Of a DNA stretch of 64,000 nt, positions 1-9,228 are shown piece by piece. The notes beneath the pieces were generated by a model, which had not been told where the DNA came from, searched no databases, and worked only from the letters and a program-made list of their open reading frames with translations. Within the stretch, counting starts at the first letter, position 1. The number at the start of each line of letters is the position of its first letter. The DNA is from Paenibacillus sp. GM2 (lineage in GTDB: Bacteria > Bacillota > Bacilli > Paenibacillales > Paenibacillaceae). A program made the position numbers and the translations under genes. The stretch spans positions 1,279,853 to 1,343,852 of the forward strand of contig NZ_LN831279.1 in NCBI RefSeq assembly GCF_900069005.2, written 5' to 3'.

Positions 1-2
1 CA

Positions 3-1436
3 CCAAAGCCATATAAATTGCCATCGTTCCGTTTGCTCTCGAAGCCTGCCGGATCAGGCAAAGCCGGCGATCAGGCAGATTATATGCAAACTGCTCGCAA
101 GCTTGAAGCTACGCTGGAGAGCTTCGGGGTGCGCGCGCGCGTGCTTGAAGTGGTAAGGGGGCCTGCGGTAACCCGTTATGAGGTGCAGCCGGATATCGGC
201 GTGAAGGTTAGCCGGATTGTCAATCTGACTGACGATATTGCGCTGGCGCTTGCCGCCAAAGATATCCGCATGGAAGCGCCGATACCTGGTAAATCCGCGA
301 TTGGCATTGAAGTGCCCAATAATGAAGTTTCTCTTGTCACGATGCGTGAAGTTATGGAGACGCCGACCTTTATGAATTCGGAGGCTCGATTAACGATCGC
401 CTTTGGTCGCGATATTTCAGGACAGACCATCGTTGGCAATCTGGCCAAGATGCCGCATTTGCTCGTTGCCGGAGCAACTGGCTCAGGCAAATCGGTATGT
501 ATTAACGGGATCATCACAAGTATTCTGTACAAAGCCAAACCGGATGAGGTCAAGTTTATGATGGTTGACCCGAAAATGGTCGAGCTTAATGTATATAACG
601 GTATTCCTCATTTGCTGACTCCGGTAGTTACCGATCCACGCCGCGCTTCACTGGCGCTGAAGAAGATTGTTGTTGAGATGGAGAAGCGCTATGAGCTGTT
701 CTCCAAATCGGGAGCCCGCAATATTGAAGGTTATAACCAAATGATGCAAGATAATCCCGAGGCTGTACTGCCTTATATCGTCGTCATTGTGGACGAGCTT
801 GCCGATTTGATGATGGTAGCTGCGCATGATGTAGAGGATGCCATTGCACGTCTTGCACAAATGGCGCGGGCCGCGGGTATTCATTTGATTATTGCTACAC
901 AACGGCCTTCGGTTGACGTTATTACCGGGGTGATTAAAGCTAATATTCCGTCGCGAATTGCCTTTGGGGTCTCCTCACAGGTCGATTCCCGTACGATTCT
1001 CGACATGGCCGGTGCTGAGAAGCTGCTTGGCCGTGGTGATATGCTGTATATGCCGATGGGCGCCTCGAAGCCGATCCGCGTACAAGGTGCATTTATGAGT
1101 GATCAGGAGGTCGAGACCATCGTCTCTTATGTGCGGACTCAAGGCCAAGCGGAATATGATGAGAGCCTGGTTCCGGAAATCGATGAGGAGTCGACAGAGC
1201 CGGAAGAGGTTCTCGATGAATTGTATGATCAGGCGGTGCAGATTGTCCTTGAGGCGAAGCAGGCTTCGGTATCGCTTCTGCAGCGAAGAATGCGCGTTGG
1301 CTATACCCGGGCCGCAAGATTAATCGATTCGATGGAAGCGCGGGGGATCGTAGGTCCCTATGAAGGAAGTAAACCGCGGGAAGTGCTGCTTACAATGGAG
1401 CAATTCAAAATGAATAATAATAAAATCTCATCGTAG
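3..1436 (+). CDS. spoIIIE: DNA translocase SpoIIIE/FtsK family, C-terminal part (cut by window start)
   Basis: The reading frame is open to the left edge, so only the motor and gamma domains are seen; the N-terminal membrane part lies outside. The family pumps double-stranded DNA through division septa, and SpoIIIE moves the chromosome into the forespore. About 152 residues after the first visible TTG (position 18) is the Walker A motif GATGSGKS, followed by the Walker B stretch [12 protein letters not shown]. The last 65 residues form the winged-helix gamma domain that reads DNA polarity ([20 protein letters not shown] onward). The location upstream of ymfF matches B. subtilis spoIIIE. A paralogous FtsK/SftA is the only real alternative; synteny favours SpoIIIE. 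Confidence 0.93.
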   Translation, partial: PKPYKLPSFRLLSKPAGSGKAGDQADYMQTARKLEATLESFGVRARVLEVVRGPAVTRYEVQPDIGVKVSRIVNLTDDIALALAAKDIRMEAPIPGKSAIGIEVPNNEVSLVTMREVMETPTFMNSEARLTIAFGRDISGQTIVGNLAKMPHLLVAGATGSGKSVCINGIITSILYKAKPDEVKFMMVDPKMVELNVYNGIPHLLTPVVTDPRRASLALKKIVVEMEKRYELFSKSGARNIEGYNQMMQDNPEAVLPYIVVIVDELADLMMVAAHDVEDAIARLAQMARAAGIHLIIATQRPSVDVITGVIKANIPSRIAFGVSSQVDSRTILDMAGAEKLLGRGDMLYMPMGASKPIRVQGAFMSDQEVETIVSYVRTQGQAEYDESLVPEIDEESTEPEEVLDELYDQAVQIVLEAKQASVSLLQRRMRVGYTRAARLIDSMEARGIVGPYEGSKPREVLLTMEQFKMNNNKISS

Positions 1437-1596
1437 AGCAGTTTTTTTAAAAAGCCACCTCAGCTCTATGCTCATATCATAGCTGCAAAACCTCATTTGT
1501 TGCTGCCTTTTTTGGAGTGCATAGGAAGTGGTCGGGCTTGTCATACTAAAGTCAACCATCCATGTTAATCCACAACAGAAAGGTAGAGCTAAACGA

Positions 1597-2424
1597 ATGA
1601 TAAAAGCGAAAATATGGTATGCCGCCGGTTTAGTGCTGCTTTTATTTGGCATCGGGTTCGGGATATATCATTTTACCCAGGCCAACGATGTAAAGGCAAA
1701 TCAAGAGGTTCCCAAGCAGGCCGTGCCTGTATTTAGTGAACAGGTTATCAACTATGGTGCATTTGGACAGGATGTATACGAGCTCCAAGGCCGTCTGGCT
1801 TTTTTGGGTTTTTATTACGGGAAGATCGACAGTAAATTCGGAGATAAGACCCGGGATTCCTTAAAGTGGTTCCAATCCGAGTTCGGACTCAAGGTGGATG
1901 GTCTAGCAGGTCCGAAAACGAAGCTTATGCTATGGAAAGCAACCAAGGAATGGAAGCCGGGTATGGAGTCAGGCCAGGGAACGGGCAAGGAGACGGCAAA
2001 GACTCCGTCGAAGGAACCGGAGAAAGGGAAGGAAAGTGAGGAGTTATCGCCTTCCAATGCGATGGGACTTTCACAAAATGATTTGAACATAATGGCGAAT
2101 GCCGTATATGGTGAATCACGCGGAGAGCCGTTTGAAGGTCAGGTTGCGGTTGCCGCTGTCATTCTGAATCGGGTCAAATCGCCAAGCTTTCCGAATACCG
2201 TCTCAGGGGTTATCTTCCAGCCAGGGGCCTTTACAGCGGTTGCTGACGGGCAAATCTGGCTGACGCCGAACGAGACTGCCAAGAAGGCGGTTCAGCAAGC
2301 ATTAAATGGTTGGGATCCTTCCGGAGGCTGCCTCTATTATTTCAATCCGGAGACAGCAACTTCTAAATGGATCTGGACCAGACCGCAGGTTAAGACGATT
2401 GGAAAGCATATTTTCTGTATGTAA
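1597..2424 (+). CDS. SleB-like spore cortex-lytic / cell wall hydrolase
   Basis: 275 aa. Residues 5-25 form a membrane anchor or uncleaved signal (WYAAGLVLLLFGIGFGIYHF). A peptidoglycan-binding domain follows (about 50-110, FGQDVYELQGRLAFLGFYYG). After a charged Lys/Glu/Pro linker comes a C-terminal Hydrolase_2 (SleB) domain, with the catalytic-Glu region NAVYGESRGEPFEGQVAVAA. SleB-family enzymes are lytic transglycosylases that degrade spore cortex at germination. I chose ATG 1597 over the in-frame GTG 1528 because AAAGG lies upstream and the hydrophobic segment then falls at the N-terminus. The gene sits alone between spoIIIE and ymfF, where B. subtilis has ymfC-ymfE. A vegetative hydrolase of the same fold cannot be excluded. 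Confidence 0.85.
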   Translation: MIKAKIWYAAGLVLLLFGIGFGIYHFTQANDVKANQEVPKQAVPVFSEQVINYGAFGQDVYELQGRLAFLGFYYGKIDSKFGDKTRDSLKWFQSEFGLKVDGLAGPKTKLMLWKATKEWKPGMESGQGTGKETAKTPSKEPEKGKESEELSPSNAMGLSQNDLNIMANAVYGESRGEPFEGQVAVAAVILNRVKSPSFPNTVSGVIFQPGAFTAVADGQIWLTPNETAKKAVQQALNGWDPSGGCLYYFNPETATSKWIWTRPQVKTIGKHIFCM

Positions 2425-2437
2425 ATAGATCTAAATG

Positions 2438-2476
2438 AAGAGCAGCCGCTTGCTTGATGGGCGGTTGCTTCTTTCC
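2438..2476 (+). terminator. Intrinsic terminator after the SleB-like gene
   Basis: An imperfect stem (AAGAGCAGCCGC against GCGGTTGCTTCTT, with a wobble) is followed by a pyrimidine-rich run. It lies 14 bases after the stop codon. Confidence 0.6.
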
Positions 2477-2514
2477 TTTCCAATGGTATAGAATGGAACT
2501 AATTTCATTGTTAA

Positions 2515-2572
2515 ATTCGAAGTGGTCCACATCTGGCCACTGATTTTTAAGCGGGTGGATTTAGCTTCGAAT
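2515..2572. repeat. Inverted repeat upstream of ymfF
   Basis: ATTCGAAG at 2515-2522 is matched by CTTCGAAT at 2565-2572. The small palindrome GTGGTCCAC and a GGCCAC copy lie inside the loop. There is no T-run, so it is not an obvious terminator; it may be an operator or a leader structure for the ymfF operon. Confidence 0.4.
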
Positions 2573-2640
2573 CTTCATTTCGCCTGTTTTTTACACATGC
2601 ATGATTTGCATTTTAAGTCTTTTGTAAAGGAGTTTTGGTC

Positions 2641-3921
2641 TTGAACAAGATGATTTTTGAACGGGGCAGCGTGGGTCAAATTCGGATTCATGTAATGCCG
2701 ACTACCAGATTCAAGACGTTTGCAGTGTCGCTCTATGCAGGTATTCCTCTGGCCAGAGAGACGGTTACTGCGACAGCTCTAACGCCGTTTGTACTTCGTC
2801 GCGGTACCGCTTCATATCCGGAGACAACCCAGTTTAGAGAGCAGTTAGAGCGTTTGTACGGCGCGGGATTCGGTTTTGATGTCTACAAAAGGGGTAATTA
2901 TCAGATCGTTCAGTTTCGGATGGATACAATAAATGATTCGTTTGTGCAGAGCGAGCAGTCGCTCCTGTCGCAGAGCTTTGAATTTCTTGGTGAAGTCGTA
3001 ACGAAGCCCGTGACAGAGTCAAATGCTTTTCGCCCATCTTATGTCGCTTCGGAGCGCGAGAATGTGCGCAAGAAGCTTGAGGCGATCATCAACGACAAAA
3101 TGCGTTATGCTGCTGAGCGCTGTATTGAGGAAATGTTCCGCAATGACAGCTATCGGTTGCATCCTCTTGGCGAGCGCAGCGATCTTGAACAAAATACACC
3201 TGAATCGTTATATAACGCTTATCAAGAATGGCTGAAGAACGCAAGCCTTGATCTATATGTTGTAGGGGATACGACGCTGGCTGAGGTTGAAGAGCTGGTG
3301 ACGCATCATTTTCAATTGAATCGTTCTGCCTCCCCGGGTTATGAGCCGGAGCGAGTGAAGCTATCCAATACCGAACCACGAACAATTACTGAAAAGCTGG
3401 ATGTAAGCCAGGGCAAGCTAAATCTTGGACTTCGCACGGATATCACCTATGGGGATGAACGCTATGCTGCTGCATTGTTGTATAACGGAATTCTCGGAAG
3501 TTATCCGCATTCCAAGCTTTTCGTAAATGTACGGGAGAAGGAAAGTCTGGCTTATTATGCAGCTTCGAGATTTGATGGCCATAAGGGAATGATCGGCATT
3601 CAATCCGGCATTGAGATCGCTAACTATGAAAAAGCTTTAGATATTATCAAGGCCCAATTAGCTAGCCTGCAAGCCGGCGAGATCAGTGAGATGGAAATGA
3701 CACAGACCAAAGCGATGATCCGCAACAGTCTGCTGGAAATGCAGGACTCGGCGTTTGAAATGATCGCTTATGATTTCAACCGGATACTTTCCGGCAAGGA
3801 TCGTCCGGTAGAGCAATTGCTAAGCGAGGTAGAACAGGTGCAGCCTGCCGATGTTGTTGAAGCAGCGAATACGGTTCGGCTTGACACGATATACTTTTTG
3901 ACAGGGCAGAAGGAGGGATAA
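2641..3921 (+). CDS. ymfF: M16 (insulinase-like) peptidase YmfF, catalytically silent partner
   Basis: 426 aa, an M16-fold protein paired with YmfH. The position where active M16 members carry HxxEH reads LRRGTASYPET here, so the zinc site is missing. This is typical of the non-catalytic half of two-subunit M16 peptidases. I chose TTG 2641 because AAGGAG at 2627-2632 is 8 bases upstream; TTG 2635 lies too close to it. The gene starts the run ymfF-ymfH-ymfI, with 3 bases to the next gene. Known relatives process small peptides; the substrate here is unknown. Confidence 0.9.
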   Translation: MNKMIFERGSVGQIRIHVMPTTRFKTFAVSLYAGIPLARETVTATALTPFVLRRGTASYPETTQFREQLERLYGAGFGFDVYKRGNYQIVQFRMDTINDSFVQSEQSLLSQSFEFLGEVVTKPVTESNAFRPSYVASERENVRKKLEAIINDKMRYAAERCIEEMFRNDSYRLHPLGERSDLEQNTPESLYNAYQEWLKNASLDLYVVGDTTLAEVEELVTHHFQLNRSASPGYEPERVKLSNTEPRTITEKLDVSQGKLNLGLRTDITYGDERYAAALLYNGILGSYPHSKLFVNVREKESLAYYAASRFDGHKGMIGIQSGIEIANYEKALDIIKAQLASLQAGEISEMEMTQTKAMIRNSLLEMQDSAFEMIAYDFNRILSGKDRPVEQLLSEVEQVQPADVVEAANTVRLDTIYFLTGQKEG

Positions 3922-3924
3922 CCT

Positions 3925-5205
3925 GTGGAAGCTATCACTTATGATCGATTACAGGAAACCTTATATCACGAGACGATGAGCAACGGTTTGCAGGTTTATG
4001 TACTTCCCAAGCCCGGATTCCAAAAGACTTACGCTACTTTTTCCACAAAGTACGGTTCGATCGATAATCATTTCAGGGTAGAAGGCGAATCGGAAATATC
4101 AGTGCCGGATGGCATAGCCCATTTTCTTGAGCATAAAATGTTCGAGGAGCCAGAGGGCGATATCTTCACCAAATTCGCTATGCAAGGGGCTTCGGCTAAC
4201 GCCTTTACCAGCTTTGATCAGACGGTATACCTGTTCTCGGCTACGGAAAATATTATGGCCAATCTGGAAACTCTTGTGAACTTTGTGCAGCATCCTTATT
4301 TCACGGATCAGAATGTGGAGAAGGAAAAGGGAATTATCGGCCAGGAAATCGGTATGTATGGAGATAATCCGGATTGGAGAGTGTATTTCGGCTTAATTGA
4401 AGCGATGTATGCGGTGCATCCAGTTCGCATCGATATTGCCGGAACGGTGGAATCAATCGCCACGATTACGAAGGAGACGTTATACACTTGTTATAATGCC
4501 TTCTACCATCCAAGCAACATGCTGCTGTTTGTCGTGGGCGGGGTGGATCCTGAAGAAGTATTCCGAATGATTCGGGACAATCAGGCGGCCAAGGATTACA
4601 AGCCGCAGGGTGCGATTGAACGTTTGTTTGACCAAGAGCCCACTGCTGTACACCAGGCTCGTAAAGTTTCCAAGCTGCCGGTTTCGCTGCCAAAATGTCT
4701 GTTTGGCTTCAAAGAGACGCAACTGGGGGTTTCTGGAGAAGAACTGTTACGCCGGGATTTAACGACAAAGCTGGCGATGGATCTGCTGCTTGGCTCAAGC
4801 ACGAAGCTTTACCAGAAGCTCTATGATATGGATTTGATATCGGACGGCTTCTCTTATGAATATAACAGTAATCCGCATTACTGTTTCTCGGCGATTGGCG
4901 GGGATACCAAAGACCCGGATCAATTGCTGGAAGTCATCAAGAGCGAGATCGAGGCTGTCAAGGCCAGCGGATTCCGGGCGGAGGATTTTGTACGGGCCAA
5001 GAACAAGAAGATCGGTGGTTATCTGCGGATGCTGAACTATCCGGAGAATATCGCCCATGAATTTACCAGATATAACTTCCGGGGCGGGGACCTGTTCAAG
5101 GTACTGCCGATTTATGAAACCTTGACACTGGAGGATGTAAACGAACGTCTGCGCGAGCATATTGACTGGAATCAATTAGCTGTATCACTAGTGGTGAGTC
5201 CGTAA
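3925..5205 (+). CDS. ymfH: M16 zinc peptidase YmfH, catalytic subunit
   Basis: 426 aa. The inverted zinc motif HFLEH is at residues 66-70, with a downstream ligand glutamate near residue 141 (GIIGQEIGMYGDNPD). This is therefore the active partner of YmfF, and the two together should form a heterodimeric clamshell protease. The GTG start at 3925 has AGGAGG 8 bases upstream. It is translationally packed between ymfF (3 bases) and ymfI (1 base), as in other Bacillota. A role in peptide maturation or turnover is inferred from the family only. Confidence 0.93.
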   Translation: MEAITYDRLQETLYHETMSNGLQVYVLPKPGFQKTYATFSTKYGSIDNHFRVEGESEISVPDGIAHFLEHKMFEEPEGDIFTKFAMQGASANAFTSFDQTVYLFSATENIMANLETLVNFVQHPYFTDQNVEKEKGIIGQEIGMYGDNPDWRVYFGLIEAMYAVHPVRIDIAGTVESIATITKETLYTCYNAFYHPSNMLLFVVGGVDPEEVFRMIRDNQAAKDYKPQGAIERLFDQEPTAVHQARKVSKLPVSLPKCLFGFKETQLGVSGEELLRRDLTTKLAMDLLLGSSTKLYQKLYDMDLISDGFSYEYNSNPHYCFSAIGGDTKDPDQLLEVIKSEIEAVKASGFRAEDFVRAKNKKIGGYLRMLNYPENIAHEFTRYNFRGGDLFKVLPIYETLTLEDVNERLREHIDWNQLAVSLVVSP

Positions 5206-5206
5206 T

Positions 5207-5974
5207 ATGACAATACAACATGGGAGCGAGAAAAGCATCGGGGATATGACGGTTCTCGTTACGGGAGCCAGCCGAGGGATTGGAGCGCAAATTGCGCTCC
5301 GATTCGCGTCGGTGGGGATGAATGTAGTGATTCACTATTTGAATTCGCATGAAAGAGCGAATGAAGTAGCCAGACAATGCATGGAGATGGGGGCGAAGGT
5401 ACATACCATCTCTGCAGATTTGCGGAGCAAGACGGAGATTGAACGGATGAAGGAGAGGCTGGCGGGCTACGGATTGCATCCGGATATTCTTGTGAATAAT
5501 GCGGGAATTTCCCATTACGGACTGCTGACGGATGTCGAGGAGGCTAAATGGGACGAGATTATGGATGTTAACTTGAAGAGTGTCTTTCTGCTGAGTCAGG
5601 CTTTTTTGCCCTACATGATATCGCAGCGTTTCGGGCGGATCATTAATGTGTCCTCCGTCTGGGGCATCTCCGGCGGCTCTTGCGAGGTTGTCTATTCCGC
5701 CGCCAAAGGCGGCGTTAACGCCTTTACGAAAGCGCTGGCCAAGGAAGCAGCCCCTTCCGGCGTAACCGTAAATGCGGTCGCTCCGGGGGCTGTGAAGACG
5801 GATATGATGGACCGCTTCGATGCCGAAGAACTGAAACAATTGGAGGAGGATATTCCGGTGGGCAGGCTCGCCGCACCGGAGGAGATATCCTCTCTGGTTT
5901 ATTTTTTGGCTTTGCCGGAGTCCAGCTATATTACAGGTCAGATCATTAGCCCGAACGGGGGCTGGATTACCTGA
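5207..5974 (+). CDS. ymfI: Short-chain dehydrogenase/reductase YmfI (FabG-like)
   Basis: 255 aa, classical SDR. The cofactor loop TGASRGIG is near residue 20, NNAG near 97, catalytic Ser in NVSSVWG and the YxxxK pair in YSAAKGG. It resembles 3-oxoacyl-ACP reductases, but its constant pairing with ymfFH argues against a housekeeping fatty-acid role. The ATG starts one base after the ymfH stop, so it is probably translationally coupled. An NADP(H)-linked keto/hydroxy conversion is expected; the substrate is unknown. Confidence 0.9.
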   Translation: MTIQHGSEKSIGDMTVLVTGASRGIGAQIALRFASVGMNVVIHYLNSHERANEVARQCMEMGAKVHTISADLRSKTEIERMKERLAGYGLHPDILVNNAGISHYGLLTDVEEAKWDEIMDVNLKSVFLLSQAFLPYMISQRFGRIINVSSVWGISGGSCEVVYSAAKGGVNAFTKALAKEAAPSGVTVNAVAPGAVKTDMMDRFDAEELKQLEEDIPVGRLAAPEEISSLVYFLALPESSYITGQIISPNGGWIT

Positions 5975-6067
5975 TTTAGGCTGTGCTGTCTCGTGAATAA
6001 ATGAGCAGGGAATAACGAATATTACGACTGTTGATTATAATTTACCGACATTGAGGAGGAGTTAATT

Positions 6068-6322
6068 TTGTCAACAGTACTCAAAAATTTTGATACATGG
6101 AAGAAGTTCCTGGGTGAGCGCGTAAAACATGCGGAGAACGCAGGTTTTAGCGGGGAAGCCATCGCCAATCTTGCTTATGAGATTGGGGGATTTCTGGAGG
6201 ACAAGGTTGATCCGCAAAATGATTCCAACCGTACTCTGAAAGAACTGTGGGATGTCGGGGATGAATCGGAGCGCAAGGCAATCGCTCGTCTGATGGTTAA
6301 ATTGGCGAAGAAAAACGCATAG
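6068..6322 (+). CDS. ymfJ: DUF3243 protein YmfJ
   Basis: 84 aa, acidic and helical, without membrane segments. It belongs to the small DUF3243 (YmfJ) family found at this place in many Bacillota; the function is unknown. The TTG start has an ideal AGGAGGA (6054-6060) 7 bases upstream, and no ATG is available. It is followed at once by a terminator, so it ends a transcription unit. Confidence 0.85.
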   Translation: MSTVLKNFDTWKKFLGERVKHAENAGFSGEAIANLAYEIGGFLEDKVDPQNDSNRTLKELWDVGDESERKAIARLMVKLAKKNA

Positions 6323-6333
6323 ACTTGCCTGGA

Positions 6334-6362
6334 AAGCTCCCGAAATCTGGGGGCTTTTCTCC
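6334..6362 (+). terminator. Intrinsic terminator after ymfJ
   Basis: The stem AAGCTCCC / GGGGGCTT (one G-T wobble) has a 7-base loop and is followed by TTCTCCCATTTTTT. Confidence 0.8.
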
Positions 6363-6530
6363 CATTTTTTACAACTACTTGCCTTTCAAAAATTTTTTCT
6401 TTATTATTAGACACGTATTGTTTTATACGTTTCGGCGAGAAAGTATCCATTTATGTTCGAAAGGCAGGACATTTGGATGATTTTGTCGAAAAAGAGTAGT
6501 CTGTAAGGAATATAAGAAGGTGTATGTTTG

Positions 6531-7295
6531 ATGGGTCAAAGACAGTGGTATTTGGAGTATAGAATACATAAGAACCGCCCGGGCTTGTTAGGTGATATTG
6601 CATCGATGCTCGGTATGCTGGAAGTCAATATTTTGACCATTAACGGGGTAGAAGGAGATACGCGCGGACTGCTGCTGGAAAGCGATGAAGATGAGAAGAT
6701 TGAGCAGATTGGAAAAATGCTGGCCAAAGTGGACAGTATAACCGTAACTGCGCTCCGCAGCCCTCGACTGGTTGATTTGTTAGCGGTTCGACATGGTCGG
6801 TATATTGAGCGGGACTCAGACGATTTGAAGACATTTCGTTTTAGCCGTGATGAATTAGGTCTTTTGGTGGACTTTCTAGGTGAAGTGCTTAAGAAGGATG
6901 GCCATCAAATGATTGGTCTCAAAGGAATGCCCCGTGTAGGCAAGACGGAATCCATCATTGCCGGAAGCGTCTGCGCAATGAAGCGCTGGACGTTCGTATC
7001 TTCCACACTGCTGCGGCAGACGATACGAACACAGCTCTCTGAAGAGGAAAATAATCCACAGCATGTATTTATTATAGATGGAATTATGAGCACGATGCGA
7101 TCCAATGAGAAGCATAATCAGCTGATCAAACAAATTATGGAGATGCCTTCCACGAAGGTGATTGAGCACCCGGATGTATTTATAGAGCATACGGATTATA
7201 GTTATGACGATTTTGACATTATTATCGAATTACGTAACAATCCGGAAGAGAAAATCGTTAAAGATACGTTTGCTACGCAATATCCGGAGGATTAA
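6531..7295 (+). CDS. ymfK: YmfK family protein (DUF3388) with N-terminal ACT-like domain
   Basis: 254 aa. Residues 5-75 read like a ligand-binding ACT module (YRIHKNRPGLLGDIASMLGM ... ILTINGVEGDTRGLLL). The remainder is the YmfK/DUF3388 region, with a P-loop-like stretch MPRVGKTESIIAG near residue 133, so nucleotide binding is possible. The function is not known. ATG 6531 is chosen; TTG 6528 is directly before it, and AAGG at 6517-6520 suits either. It has its own upstream region after the ymfJ terminator. Confidence 0.85.
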   Translation: MGQRQWYLEYRIHKNRPGLLGDIASMLGMLEVNILTINGVEGDTRGLLLESDEDEKIEQIGKMLAKVDSITVTALRSPRLVDLLAVRHGRYIERDSDDLKTFRFSRDELGLLVDFLGEVLKKDGHQMIGLKGMPRVGKTESIIAGSVCAMKRWTFVSSTLLRQTIRTQLSEEENNPQHVFIIDGIMSTMRSNEKHNQLIKQIMEMPSTKVIEHPDVFIEHTDYSYDDFDIIIELRNNPEEKIVKDTFATQYPED

Positions 7296-7320
7296 ACTTT
7301 AGATTAAATGAAGCTCTTGT

Positions 7321-7349
7321 ATTGACAGTGTTATGTCAATTGGTGTGAT
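7321..7349 (+). promoter_or_regulatory. Putative sigma-A promoter of ymfM overlapped by a palindrome
   Basis: TTGACA (7322-7327) and a weaker TGTGAT (7344-7349) are 16 bases apart, with an extended-minus-10 TG. The -35 box is part of the perfect inverted repeat ATTGACA-N6-TGTCAAT (7321-7340), which could be a repressor site. Confidence 0.45.
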
Positions 7350-7387
7350 AGAAGAGGGAGTATAAATAATATCAGGAGGTGATGGTC

Positions 7388-8404
7388 GTGTCGGATTTGG
7401 GACAACAGTTAAAAGAAGCTCGTCTATCTATGGGCCTATCATTGGATGACGTTCAGGAAATAACAAAGATACGCAAGCGATACTTGGAAGCCATCGAGGC
7501 GGGAGACTATAAGGTTTTACCGGGGAGTTTTTATGTCCGGGCATTTATCAAAACATATGCGGAAGCAGTAGGGATTAACGCGGATGAACTTCTGGCCGAA
7601 CATAAACAGAATGTGCCGGAAGCGGTACCGGACACAACCATGGAACCTGTGCTTCAGAAGCGTCGCAGCAGACAGACCACTGAACGCAATTCGAAGTGGC
7701 TTACGACTGCTTTGATGTGGTCTTTCTTTGCGCTGATTGTGATCGTCATTTATTTATATTTCACCGTATGGAGTCAGTCGAATGAGGCAAAGACCAAAGA
7801 GCCTGATCCAACAGCGATTACTAACAATTCGGAAAATCCGCAAAATAATACAAAGCCGAATTCCAATACAGGAACTGATCAAGATGGCGCGACAAATACG
7901 AATGCCGGTACGGATGATCAGACGGGAACTCCTGGTGATGGAAATGCAACGGATACAAATACAACGGGGCCTGATGATACGAATACGGATAATACGGCTA
8001 ACAAAGAAGTTGTCGTAGCTCCTGACGGCAAGGAAGGAAGTACGACGAAGTTCAAGGTACAACCTGTAGGCAGTGAACCGGTGAAAATCGTCATTACAGC
8101 GAAGGGCAGCAGCTGGGTTGAAGTGCGCAAGGGCGATAAGCGCGGCGAGAAGCTTTACTATCAGACGATGCAAGATGGTGAAGTGCTGAACTTTGATCTT
8201 GGCGAGGAAGGGATGTTTATCAAGTCCGGAGCCTCTCCGAATACGACGATTACCGTTGGAGGACAGGTCGTTGATGACGGCAAGAATACTTCGAAAATTC
8301 AATTGAACCTGGGTACCGTGGATACTTCTTCGGATTCAAATAGTGCAAATACAGGCACTAATAGTTCCAATGCCAGTACTGACGGAACGGTAACGGGTCA
8401 ATAA
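7388..8404 (+). CDS. ymfM: RodZ-like helix-turn-helix membrane protein YmfM
   Basis: 338 aa. A cytoplasmic Xre-type helix-turn-helix domain (residues 1-70, LGQQLKEARLSMGLSLDDVQ) is followed by a basic stretch and one transmembrane helix near 105-127. An Asn/Thr/Asp-rich low-complexity linker of about 75 residues leads to a C-terminal DUF4115 beta domain. This is the architecture of RodZ, which ties the MreB cell-shape machinery to the membrane. GTG 7388 is used because AGGAGGT (7374-7380) lies 7 bases upstream; GTG 7379 overlaps that site. The linker is unusually long and repetitive. Confidence 0.88.
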   Translation: MSDLGQQLKEARLSMGLSLDDVQEITKIRKRYLEAIEAGDYKVLPGSFYVRAFIKTYAEAVGINADELLAEHKQNVPEAVPDTTMEPVLQKRRSRQTTERNSKWLTTALMWSFFALIVIVIYLYFTVWSQSNEAKTKEPDPTAITNNSENPQNNTKPNSNTGTDQDGATNTNAGTDDQTGTPGDGNATDTNTTGPDDTNTDNTANKEVVVAPDGKEGSTTKFKVQPVGSEPVKIVITAKGSSWVEVRKGDKRGEKLYYQTMQDGEVLNFDLGEEGMFIKSGASPNTTITVGGQVVDDGKNTSKIQLNLGTVDTSSDSNSANTGTNSSNASTDGTVTGQ

Positions 8405-8412
8405 TAAAATAT

Positions 8413-8457
8413 AACAGGTGTAGGCTGAGCAGAGGGTTCAGTCACACCTGTTTTTTT
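8413..8457 (+). terminator. Intrinsic terminator after ymfM
   Basis: AACAGGTGT pairs with ACACCTGTT. An inner GGCTGA/TCAGTC extension and seven T's follow. Confidence 0.88.
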
Positions 8458-8580
8458 ATTATGAAGGGGCTTAATACTCGACTTTGCTAAATTTATTACA
8501 TATAATTAGGAGACATAGGATTATAGTGTGTTCATTGGTAATTTTGCCTGAGCACCCTTATAGAGAAAGGAATGTGAAAG

Positions 8581-9072
8581 ATGGCTTCAGAAAGCTCTTT
8601 TGATATTGTCTCCAAAATGGACATGCAGGAACTATCCAATGCCATTGACCAAACGGAGCGTGAAATTGCGAACCGGTTTGACTTCAAGGGCAGCAAAAGT
8701 GAACTTAAGGTAGAGAAGGATGTACTGGTCGTTATTTCCGATGATGAGTACAAGCTTGGTGCAGTCATAGATATTCTGCAGTCGAAGATGATCAAGCGCG
8801 GTCTGCCGATCAAGAATCTGGATTATGGCAAGGTCGAGCCGGCCTCCCTGGGCACCGTTCGTCAACGGATCAAGTTGAAGCAAGGGATCGATCAGGAAAA
8901 TGCGAAGAAGATTAATGTCCTGATCCGCGACTCGAAGCTGAAGGTGAAGAGCCAGATCCAGGGGGATCAAATTCGCGTAACCGGCAAGAGCAGAGATGAT
9001 TTGCAGCAAGTAATCCAAATGCTTCGCAAAGCGGATCTTACTGTCGATCTACAGTTTACGAATATGAAGTAA
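8581..9072 (+). CDS. yajQ: YajQ family nucleotide-binding protein
   Basis: 163 aa, the normal family length. It begins with the characteristic [20 protein letters not shown] and contains the conserved FDFKGS segment near residue 35. YajQ proteins bind RNA or nucleotides, and some bind cyclic-di-GMP; their role in Bacillota is unclear. ATG 8581 follows AAAGGA by 9 bases. It is monocistronic between two terminators. B. subtilis lacks it at this site, but it is plausible for Paenibacillaceae. Confidence 0.92.
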   Translation: MASESSFDIVSKMDMQELSNAIDQTEREIANRFDFKGSKSELKVEKDVLVVISDDEYKLGAVIDILQSKMIKRGLPIKNLDYGKVEPASLGTVRQRIKLKQGIDQENAKKINVLIRDSKLKVKSQIQGDQIRVTGKSRDDLQQVIQMLRKADLTVDLQFTNMK

Positions 9073-9112
9073 GCAGAATTATGATTGTGTCTTCGATAGT
9101 TCATGACATGCG

Positions 9113-9151
9113 GTCTCTCGTAGCGGCCAAGCCGCGACGTGAGACTTTTTC
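9113..9151 (+). terminator. Intrinsic terminator after yajQ
   Basis: The 15-bp stem has two mismatches (9113-9127 with 9131-9145), a short CAA loop and a TTTTT tail. Confidence 0.85.
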
Positions 9152-9228
9152 ATGTTTTTGACAGCGGTATTCACGAAATATTATACTTATACAGGGTATT
9201 ATGGTTGTAAAATGGAGGGGCTCATAGC

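Noticed and set aside
1093..1323. Frames inside spoIIIE and similar long antisense frames throughout the window
   Set aside because: They are shadows of well-supported genes in other frames.
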